DNA from: CAYTAU01 sp964442075
Lineage (GTDB): Bacteria > Bacteroidota > Bacteroidia > Bacteroidales > CAYTAU01
Direction of reading: 5' to 3'
NCBI GenBank assembly: GCA_964442075.1
Contig: CAYTWH010000028.1
Span: 1 to 45,784 of the forward strand
Length of the DNA stretch: 45,784 nucleotides
Position 1 is the stretch's first letter, and each line of letters starts with the position of its first letter. Made by a program: the position numbers and the translations under genes. Below the pieces are notes generated by a model. That model was not told the origin of the DNA. It worked only from the letters and a program-made list of their open reading frames with translations, and searched no databases. Below are positions 15,023 to 22,130 of this stretch, piece after piece.

Positions 15023-16408
15023 ATGTCTAAAATTATGATATTTTATAAAAGGTTTTTAATTTCAATATTATTTGTTTTATGTAGTGTATTTATATTGCAT
15101 TCTCAAAAAGTACAACGACCATTAACACGTATTTTGTTTATTTTTGATGGTTCACAAAGTATGATGGGTAAATGGCAGAGTGGAAAAAAAATAAACATTG
15201 CCAGAAATTTGCTGATTAATATGGTTGATAGTTTGCAACAGGTTGATAATATTCAATTAGCATTGCGTGTTTATGGACATCAATATATTGTACCACCGCA
15301 ACGTTGCGATGATACCAAGCTTGAAGTGCCTTTTGGATATAAAAATGGAGCAACAATTAAAAAACAGTTATATAAAATTTACCCAAAAGGAACAACGCCA
15401 ATAGCACGTTCCCTTGAACTTGCTGCAAATGATTTTCCTGTTTGTAAAGATTGCAGAAATATTATAATTTTAATTACTGATGGTATTGAAGCATGCGATG
15501 GCGACCCATGTGCTGTTTCATTGGCTCTTCAGGAAAAAGGAATAATGCTTAAACCTTTTGTAATTGGAATAGGTTTAGATCTGGAATTTAAAAAGACTTT
15601 TGAATGTGTAGGACAATATTATGATGCATCAGATGAAAAAAGATTTAAAGAAGTTTTAGGTGTTGTAATTTCGCAAGCATTAAACAATACAACCTGCCAG
15701 GTAAACCTGCTCGACATCAGCGGACTGCCAACAGAAACAAATGTGAATATGACATTTATTGATACTCATTCTGGCAAAATAAAGCAAAACTATATGCACA
15801 CAATAAATCACAGAGGAAACCCTGATACTATTATTCTCGACCCTTTTATCACTTACAAAATGATTGTTCATACTATTCCTTCTGTAGAAGTTGATAGTTT
15901 CAGACTTGTTCCCGGAAAACATAAAATAATTGCATGCGATGCACCACAAGGAACACTATTATTAAAAACCAAAGGATCGCAATATCAAAATTTGAGTTTT
16001 ATTTTGAGAAAAAAAGACAGCATGCAAACTCTTAATGTTCAAAAAATCAATAGAAAAGAAAAATATATTGTAGGAAAGTATGATATTGAAGTTTTAACCT
16101 TACCACGTATTTATGTTAAAGATGTTGCAATAAGTCAAAGTTATGCTACAACTATTGAAATTCCTCAACCGGGTATGGCAACTTTTTTACTTGGAGCAGT
16201 CGGTTATGGAAGTATTTATATTGAAAAAAATAATGAACTGGAATGGATATATAATATTAAGGAAGATGTTAGTTCCGAAACAATATCATTACAACCCGGT
16301 AGGTATAAGGTTGTTTATAGGGCAAAAAATGCAAAAAAAACGTTGTATACAATAGAAAAATTATTTAAAATATCTTCAGGCAGGTCGACTGCTATAAGAT
16401 TAAATTAA
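15023..16408 (+). CDS. Secreted VWA-domain protein
   Basis: This 461-residue protein has a signal peptide or single N-terminal membrane segment (ILFVLCSVFILHSQ). A von Willebrand A domain spans about residues 35-200. The MIDAS residues are visible: DGSQSM (DxSxS), the Thr in the KGTTPIARS segment, and ITDGIE. VWA domains bind metal-dependent protein ligands. The rest is beta-rich and of unknown family, with Cys-rich motifs such as CRNIIILITDGIEACDGDPC. It sits between the two transketolase halves, ending 6 nt before the second half, so it is cotranscribed with them. The functional link is not known. Confidence 0.8.
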   Translation: MSKIMIFYKRFLISILFVLCSVFILHSQKVQRPLTRILFIFDGSQSMMGKWQSGKKINIARNLLINMVDSLQQVDNIQLALRVYGHQYIVPPQRCDDTKLEVPFGYKNGATIKKQLYKIYPKGTTPIARSLELAANDFPVCKDCRNIIILITDGIEACDGDPCAVSLALQEKGIMLKPFVIGIGLDLEFKKTFECVGQYYDASDEKRFKEVLGVVISQALNNTTCQVNLLDISGLPTETNVNMTFIDTHSGKIKQNYMHTINHRGNPDTIILDPFITYKMIVHTIPSVEVDSFRLVPGKHKIIACDAPQGTLLLKTKGSQYQNLSFILRKKDSMQTLNVQKINRKEKYIVGKYDIEVLTLPRIYVKDVAISQSYATTIEIPQPGMATFLLGAVGYGSIYIEKNNELEWIYNIKEDVSSETISLQPGRYKVVYRAKNAKKTLYTIEKLFKISSGRSTAIRLN

Positions 16409-16414
16409 AAAAAT

Positions 16415-17368
16415 ATGCAAAAATTTAATTCAACAGAAAATAAAGATACAAGATCAGGCTTTGGAGCAGGATTACTTGAAATTGGCAAAAAAAATAAAAA
16501 TGTAGTTGCACTTTGTGCCGACCTTATTGGTTCGCTTAAAATGGATGCATTTAAAAAAGAATTTCCCGAAAGATTTTTTCAGGCAGGAATAGCTGAAGCT
16601 AACATGACAGGTGTTGCTGCAGGCTTAACTATTGGAGGAAAAATACCCTTTATTGGAACATTCGCAAATTTTGCCACAGGAAGAGTTTATGACCAAATTA
16701 GACAATCAATAGCATATTCAAATAAAAATGTGAAAATATGTGCTTCTCATGCAGGATTAACTCTTGGAGAAGATGGTGCAACACACCAAATACTTGAAGA
16801 TATCGGTTTAATGAAAATGCTCCCAAATATGGTAGTTATTAATACTGCTGATTTTAATCAAACAAAGGCAGCTACCATAGCAATTGCCGAATACAACGGA
16901 CCCGTGTATATTAGATTTGGAAGACCAAAAGTTCCAAATTTCACAAAAGAAAATCAAAAATTTGAAATTGGTAAAGCTGTTCTTTTCAAAAAAGGAAAAG
17001 ACCTTACAATTTTTGCAACAGGTCATTTAGTCTGGAAAGCATTAAAAGCCAGCGAAATTCTTGAAGACAAAGGTATTTCTGCAGAGGTAATAAATATCCA
17101 CACAATTAAACCTTTAGATAAAAATGCAGTCATAGAATCAGTGAGAAAAACTAAAGCTGTAGTTACAGCAGAAGAACATTTACGTAATGGAGGACTGGGA
17201 GACAGTATTGCACAATTTTTATCAAGAAATCTACCAACACCAATAGAAATGATTGCTGTTGATGACACTTTTGGAGAAAGCGGAAAACCGGAAGAGCTAC
17301 TTGAAAAATATAATATTGATATTCCCAATATTGTAGCTGCCTCTGAGACTGTTATTATGAGAAAATAA
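16415..17368 (+). CDS. Transketolase, C-terminal subunit
   Basis: This 317-residue protein is the second half of transketolase, with a pyrimidine-binding (PP) part and the C-terminal domain. Recognisable motifs are AGIAEANMTGVAAGL (catalytic Glu region), SHAGLTLGEDGATHQ and RFGRPKVP. It begins 6 nt after the VWA gene. With the upstream half it forms a complete transketolase (E1-like split, as in many Bacteroidota and archaea). Confidence 0.95.
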   Translation: MQKFNSTENKDTRSGFGAGLLEIGKKNKNVVALCADLIGSLKMDAFKKEFPERFFQAGIAEANMTGVAAGLTIGGKIPFIGTFANFATGRVYDQIRQSIAYSNKNVKICASHAGLTLGEDGATHQILEDIGLMKMLPNMVVINTADFNQTKAATIAIAEYNGPVYIRFGRPKVPNFTKENQKFEIGKAVLFKKGKDLTIFATGHLVWKALKASEILEDKGISAEVINIHTIKPLDKNAVIESVRKTKAVVTAEEHLRNGGLGDSIAQFLSRNLPTPIEMIAVDDTFGESGKPEELLEKYNIDIPNIVAASETVIMRK

Positions 17369-17431
17369 TTTGTTTGTCGTTTGTGGTTTCAGCATGTTTG
17401 TTTTTAGCAAGAAATTTTTGATTTTTTTATT

Positions 17432-17977
17432 ATGACAGAATATTCCGATAAAGAATTACTTGAAATATTCAAAAACGACAATGCGAATTATGCTTTTAAT
17501 TTGTTAGTAAGCAAATATCAAAAGAAATTATATTGGCATATCAGAAAAATTGTTATTTCTCATAATGATACAGATGATGTTTTACAGAATACTTTTATCA
17601 AAACCTGGCAAAATTTAAGCAAATTTAGAGAAGAAGCAAATCTTTATACATGGTTATACAGAATAGCCACAAACGAATCCATTACATTTTTAAATAAAAA
17701 AAGAAAACAAAATCATTATAGTATTGATGAAGAAGACAGTTTTTTAATAAATACAATTAAAAGTGATGAATTGTTTGATGGAGATGAAATACAAATGAAA
17801 TTACAAAAAGCAATACTTACTTTGCCTCAAAAGCAGCGAATTGTATTTAATATGAAATATTTTGATGAAATAAAATATGAAGATATGTCTAAAATTCTTG
17901 AAACATCTGTTGGGGCTTTAAAAGCATCGTATCATCATGCAGTAAAAAAAATTGAAACTTTTTTTGAAAATGATTAA
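17432..17977 (+). CDS. ECF RNA polymerase sigma factor
   Basis: This 181-residue sigma-70 family factor has region 2 (DDVLQNTFIKTWQNLSKFR; YTWLYRIATNESITFLNKK) and region 4 (LPQKQRIVFNMKYFDEIKYE, MSKILETSVGALKASYHHA). It is typical of the ECF group. The two downstream genes encode its likely partners, an anti-sigma-like membrane protein and a Spy-like protein. Confidence 0.93.
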   Translation: MTEYSDKELLEIFKNDNANYAFNLLVSKYQKKLYWHIRKIVISHNDTDDVLQNTFIKTWQNLSKFREEANLYTWLYRIATNESITFLNKKRKQNHYSIDEEDSFLINTIKSDELFDGDEIQMKLQKAILTLPQKQRIVFNMKYFDEIKYEDMSKILETSVGALKASYHHAVKKIETFFEND

Positions 17978-18014
17978 ACCATTTAATCTATTATAAGTCA
18001 AATAAAAATAAGTT

Positions 18015-18461
18015 ATGGAAAATAATGAATTAAAAAATATTGCTCCAAATTTATCAAACATTGAAAAAGGAAGTCCTTTTAGTGTTCCTGATAATTATTT
18101 TGATGAATTTCCTTCAAAAATTCAAAACAAAATTTCTGAAAAAGAAAAACTTCCATATTTAAAAAGATTTTTGCAAGTTCTTAAACCCAATCTTAGCTTG
18201 GCTGCCAGTATTACTATTTTTGCATTAATTGCAGTTATTGCAGTTAAATCATTTGTAAAAGATTCTAATACTTACAATAATAATATAGCAGACAACTCCG
18301 ATATGGCAAATATTGAGATGTTTGATATTGATGATAATACTATTATTGATATAATAGTTGAAGAAACCGAAACAAACAATGATGATGAAATTTTTGACGA
18401 TGAAATTTTAAATTATCTAGCATATAACACAGATTATAATACAATTATTGACGAATATTAA
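18015..18461 (+). CDS. Single-pass membrane protein, putative anti-sigma partner
   Basis: This 148-residue protein starts with a cytoplasmic part containing PFSVPDNYFDEFPSKIQNKI, a motif that recurs in Bacteroidota proteins encoded next to ECF sigma factors. One membrane segment follows (near residues 59-78, SLAASITIFALIAVIAV), then a very acidic Asp/Asn/Glu-rich tail outside. There is no zinc-binding anti-sigma (ZAS) motif. The role as an anti-sigma or signal relay factor is inferred from position and shape. Confidence 0.6.
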   Translation: MENNELKNIAPNLSNIEKGSPFSVPDNYFDEFPSKIQNKISEKEKLPYLKRFLQVLKPNLSLAASITIFALIAVIAVKSFVKDSNTYNNNIADNSDMANIEMFDIDDNTIIDIIVEETETNNDDEIFDDEILNYLAYNTDYNTIIDEY

Positions 18462-18472
18462 AATTAATTATT

Positions 18473-18955
18473 ATGAAAAAAATTCTGATATTAACATCCG
18501 TTTTTATGTTTTTTCTTATAACTATTGATGCACAGAAATGCACTTACGCAGAGAAAAAAGAAAAAATTACAGTTAAAAAAATTGCTTTTATAACAGAAAA
18601 ACTTGATCTATCAGTTGAAGAAGCACAAAAATTTTGGCCGGTTTATAATGAATTGGGAAAAAAACTTGAAAAATTAAGAGTAGAAAAACAAAGTATTATG
18701 AAAACATTGCATCATGATATTGAGAGTGTTTCAGAAAAAGAATTAGAAGAAAAAACAAGCAGACTTGTAAATATTAAGTTAGATATAGCCAAGTTAGAGG
18801 TTGAATATTTTGAAAAATATAAAAAAGTTTTACCAATAAAAAAGGTATTTATTTTACATCATACCGAAAAAGAATTTAATCATAAACTTTTGCGAGAATT
18901 AAGAGGTCAAGGACATGGAGGACCACCCAATAGAGAAAACAAAAGTATAGAATAA
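18473..18955 (+). CDS. Spy/CpxP-like periplasmic protein
   Basis: This 160-residue protein has an N-terminal signal peptide ending near IDAQ. A helical region follows with LTxEEAQKFWPVYNEL-type sequence (LDLSVEEAQKFWPVYNELGK) and a charged coiled coil. This pattern is common in Bacteroidota genes placed after ECF sigma operons and resembles Spy/ZraP-type chaperones. The tail is Gly/His/Pro-rich (GQGHGGPPN), which could bind metal. Function inferred. Confidence 0.6.
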   Translation: MKKILILTSVFMFFLITIDAQKCTYAEKKEKITVKKIAFITEKLDLSVEEAQKFWPVYNELGKKLEKLRVEKQSIMKTLHHDIESVSEKELEEKTSRLVNIKLDIAKLEVEYFEKYKKVLPIKKVFILHHTEKEFNHKLLRELRGQGHGGPPNRENKSIE

Positions 18956-19006
18956 GAAATATAATACCTATACTTATAAAAAAGCTAGAACCCATTTACA
19001 ACATTA

Positions 19007-20944
19007 TTACAAAATTATTCTGTTTAAACTTTTTGATAAATGATTTTTATTTTTTGTTATCTCATTAATTTTAACCATCATGCGTTGTATTTCATTCTTA
19101 TCTTCTTTTAAAATAATATCGGTAAGTTTATCTCTGAATTTTTTTTCTGCAATTAACAGTATTTTACTTTTATAAACTATTAATGATTTGGGAACATCTT
19201 TATTTAATCGCATTTCTTCTGACTCAATAATATTTCCGTTTTTTTCCCATCTAGGACTAAGATGATAAGATTTACTTAACAGATCTGCAGAAAGTTTTCG
19301 CACATTATCATCTTCGTGATTTATAAATATTCTAGTTGTAACAGTTTCGTTTTTCAATAAATATTCATTATATATTTCAAATATTTTTTTATATATTAAA
19401 TTCTCAAATTCAAGTTCGTCATTTTGTATTTCTCTAATTATGTATTCAGATACTGTAATATCTGACATTTTTTCATCATCATTATTGGTAAATTTGTGCT
19501 CACCATAATTTAGCAAAAAGTATATTATCTCTCTTTCTTGAGCTTCGCAATATACTTTATCAATAAATCCTGGAATTTGTGGTAATTTTTGAGGTTCTTC
19601 TTTTTCAAAAGCAGTTTTTGTATAGTCTTCCTTTAGTTTGTATTTTTTCAAATATAGCTTACGAACTTCATTGTATAAAACCCTCTCGTTTACATTTAAC
19701 ATTGTACTACACTCTTTTATATATTCTGAGCGTAAAATAGTATCCGGAATAACCGAAATACTTTTAACTATATCATTTACTAAATGAGCTCTTTTTACAG
19801 GATCATTTTTAGCATCGTTAATCAGCAAATTAGTTTTAAAACTTATAAAATCAATTTCATTTTTATTAAAATAATCTATCAGTTCTTCTATATTTAATTT
19901 TTTAGAATATGAGTCAGGGTCTTCATTTTCGGGTAATGCTAACACTTTAACATTCAATCCTTCTTCCAATATTAGATCAATTCCACGTAATGATGCTTTA
20001 ATTCCTGCATCATCGCCGTCAAATACAATTGTTACATTATTAGTAAACCTCTTGATCAATTTTAATTGTCTGTCTGTTAATGCTGTGCCTGAAGATGCAA
20101 CAACGTTCTCAATGCCTGACTGATGTAGGGATATTACGTCGGTATTTCCTTCAACAATGTAACATTTATCCAATTTTGAAATTGCCTTTTTAGCAAAATA
20201 TAATCCATATAATACTTTGCTTTTGTGATATATTGTTGAATCGGGAGAATTTACATATTTGGCAATTTTTTTGTCATTTTTTAAAGTTCTTGAAGTAAAT
20301 CCAATAACTCTACCTACTATATTGTGGATAGGGAAAATAACCCTGTCTTTAAATCTGTCAATTTTCCACTCATCTCTTTTAATCGTTAATCCTGTGCTTT
20401 CAAGAAATTTAATTTTAAATCCATTTTTTAATGCTTCGTTTGTAAAGGCATCTTTTTTATCTAAACAATATCCTAATTGAAATTTCTTTATTATATCTTC
20501 CCTAAAACCTCTTTCTTTAAAGTAGCTTAACCCAACAGCTTTCCCTTCTTCATTATGTTCTAAAAGATCTGAAAAATATTTTTGAGCAAAGGATGTAAGA
20601 ACCAACATGCTTTCATGCTCATTTTTTTGTTCAATGTCTTCAGGAGTTTGTTCTTTTTCGTAAATTTCAATATTATATTTTTTAGCAAGAAATCTTAAAG
20701 CATCGGGATATGATAGTGTTTCATGTTCCATTAAAAAATTCACAACATTGCCGGCTTTTCCACAACCAAAACATTTATATATATTTTTTGAAGGCGAAAC
20801 AGTAAAAGATGGGGTTTTTTCATCATGAAAAGGACATAAACCAATATGATTTACTCCTCGTTTTTTTAAGGAAACAAATTCTTCTATTACATCAACAATA
20901 TTTGCCGAATCCAGTATATGTTCTATTGTAGAATGATCTATCAA
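19007..20944 (-). CDS. dnaG: DNA primase DnaG
   Basis: This 645-residue primase makes RNA primers for replication. The CHC2 zinc finger is clear: CPFHDEKTPSFTVSP and CFGCGKAGN. The TOPRIM region follows with YIVEGNTDVISLHQSG (Glu of the catalytic set) and VFDGDDAG (Asp-x-Asp). The C-terminal part is the family's helicase-interaction region. Start is TTG 20944, giving IDHSTIEHIL, which aligns with the usual MIDxxTIDxIL start of DnaG. It stands alone on the minus strand. Confidence 0.95.
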   Translation of the reverse strand: MIDHSTIEHILDSANIVDVIEEFVSLKKRGVNHIGLCPFHDEKTPSFTVSPSKNIYKCFGCGKAGNVVNFLMEHETLSYPDALRFLAKKYNIEIYEKEQTPEDIEQKNEHESMLVLTSFAQKYFSDLLEHNEEGKAVGLSYFKERGFREDIIKKFQLGYCLDKKDAFTNEALKNGFKIKFLESTGLTIKRDEWKIDRFKDRVIFPIHNIVGRVIGFTSRTLKNDKKIAKYVNSPDSTIYHKSKVLYGLYFAKKAISKLDKCYIVEGNTDVISLHQSGIENVVASSGTALTDRQLKLIKRFTNNVTIVFDGDDAGIKASLRGIDLILEEGLNVKVLALPENEDPDSYSKKLNIEELIDYFNKNEIDFISFKTNLLINDAKNDPVKRAHLVNDIVKSISVIPDTILRSEYIKECSTMLNVNERVLYNEVRKLYLKKYKLKEDYTKTAFEKEEPQKLPQIPGFIDKVYCEAQEREIIYFLLNYGEHKFTNNDDEKMSDITVSEYIIREIQNDELEFENLIYKKIFEIYNEYLLKNETVTTRIFINHEDDNVRKLSADLLSKSYHLSPRWEKNGNIIESEEMRLNKDVPKSLIVYKSKILLIAEKKFRDKLTDIILKEDKNEIQRMMVKINEITKNKNHLSKSLNRIIL

Positions 20945-21059
20945 ATTTTGTTAATTTATTATAAACTATTAGTTTAAATTTCAAATAAAATATATGCTAA
21001 TATATAAAATTATATCTTTGCTTTTTTATTTGTTAATAACTTTTATCTGTTTGATTATC

Positions 21060-21086
21060 AAAAAAGCCGACATTTGTCGGCTTTTA
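21060..21086 (-). terminator. Intrinsic terminator of the minus-strand T9SS gene
   Basis: GCCGACATTTGTCGGC (21066-21081) forms a 6-7 bp GC-rich hairpin, followed on the minus strand by a run of T (A-run at 21060-21065 on the plus strand). Flanking T-runs on the plus strand as well make it potentially bidirectional. Confidence 0.75.
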
Positions 21087-21110
21087 AATATATTATGTGT
21101 TTATTGAAAG

Positions 21111-21827
21111 TTAATGTACTATAATCAAACGATTAGTTTTTTGTTTTTTTCCATTAATCACAATTGAATAAAAATAAATACCTGATTGAAATTTTTCAGT
21201 ATTTAATGTAAATTTATTATCTTTTAACACATGTTTAGCAATTTCATTCCCAACTACATTAAAAATTTTAACATATCCTTCTGCTCCATTCAAATCATAA
21301 TTAAATGTTGTTTGCAAATTTGCAGGATTAGGATATAATGATATATTGTAATTGTAATTATGTGTCTCTATTCCTAAATGTAAAACATTAAATCTAACAT
21401 AAACAATTGCAGTATCACTTAAATTATTTTCATCAAAAGCTGTATACGCAATTAATGAACTTCCTGAATTACCCGCAGGATAATAATCACAATCTAAGGA
21501 AGCAAATGAAGTATCACCGGGAGCAATAGTCTCTTTTTTTGTTGATGTATCTGTTGCAGGGGGATAACAAACTATCCAACAAAAATTATTTGATGTTCCT
21601 GGTACAATATCAATCTCTCTTCTTGCTATCTTAACATCAATACTTGCGCCACCTTGATTAGTAACTTTAAAATGCGCAGCCATAAAATTAAGCGTATCCA
21701 ATCCGGTTACAACAACTGTATCGCCGGAAACACTCTGATGATTTCCATCTACAAATACTAAATTTTGTCCTTGTAAAAAACTCAAGAAAAAAATTGAAAA
21801 TAATGTTAATAGTAAATATTTTTTCAT
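21111..21827 (-). CDS. Small T9SS type A sorting-domain protein
   Basis: This 238-residue secreted protein starts at ATG 21827 (MKKYLLLTLF), a better signal peptide start than the upstream TTG 21836. A CARDB/Ig-like beta domain of about 120 residues (e.g. AAHFKVTNQGGASIDVKIA) is followed by the sorting domain (NISLYPNPANLQTTFNYDL ... YFYSIVINGKK). There is no enzyme motif. T9SS export and surface attachment or release are predicted. A GC-rich terminator lies downstream. Confidence 0.8.
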   Translation of the reverse strand: MKKYLLLTLFSIFFLSFLQGQNLVFVDGNHQSVSGDTVVVTGLDTLNFMAAHFKVTNQGGASIDVKIARREIDIVPGTSNNFCWIVCYPPATDTSTKKETIAPGDTSFASLDCDYYPAGNSGSSLIAYTAFDENNLSDTAIVYVRFNVLHLGIETHNYNYNISLYPNPANLQTTFNYDLNGAEGYVKIFNVVGNEIAKHVLKDNKFTLNTEKFQSGIYFYSIVINGKKQKTNRLIIVH

Positions 21828-21865
21828 AACCTTCAAAAATTAAATGTGTGTATAAATTTTGTGTA

Positions 21866-21873
21866 CAAATATA
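21866..21873 (-). promoter_or_regulatory. Candidate -7 promoter of the small T9SS gene
   Basis: The plus-strand CAAATATA is TATATTTG on the minus strand, matching TAnnTTTG, about 40 nt upstream of the ATG at 21827. No TTTG is present at the expected -33 distance. Confidence 0.35.
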
Positions 21874-22040
21874 CAACAAAATTTGGCTTATTACTAAATT
21901 GTAGAAATTAATATTATGTATATTCATAATATTCAAAAGGATAAAAAAATGAATTTGACATAAAATATTCTTTTATTTTTCTACATTCATCTTTGTTATG
22001 TGTTGATTTTGATTTTCTTAAGATAATACGGATTTCTACT

Positions 22041-22067
22041 GGAGAATATTATTAATAAATATTCTCC
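22041..22067. repeat. Perfect 10-bp palindrome upstream of the 22131 gene
   Basis: GGAGAATATT (22041-22050) and AATATTCTCC (22058-22067) are perfect reverse complements separated by ATTAATA. It covers roughly the -60 to -30 area of the TATTTTTG element at 22087. It may be an operator for a dimeric regulator, or it could be a terminator-like fold for transcription coming from the other side. Confidence 0.6.
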
Positions 22068-22086
22068 AACAAATTCAAAAATGTTG

Positions 22087-22094
22087 TATTTTTG
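22087..22094 (+). promoter_or_regulatory. Candidate -7 promoter of the 22131 T9SS gene (TATTTTTG)
   Basis: Exact TAnnTTTG match, about 35 nt upstream of the ATG. No TTTG is at the expected -33 distance; that area is the palindrome 22041-22067. Confidence 0.45.
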
Positions 22095-22130
22095 TTATTA
22101 TTAATTAATTTTTAAAAATCAAATAACGTT

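Noticed and set aside
21013..21020. A plus-strand TATCTTTG near dnaG as a promoter
   Set aside because: No plus-strand gene lies downstream before a terminator and the convergent gene; probably chance.
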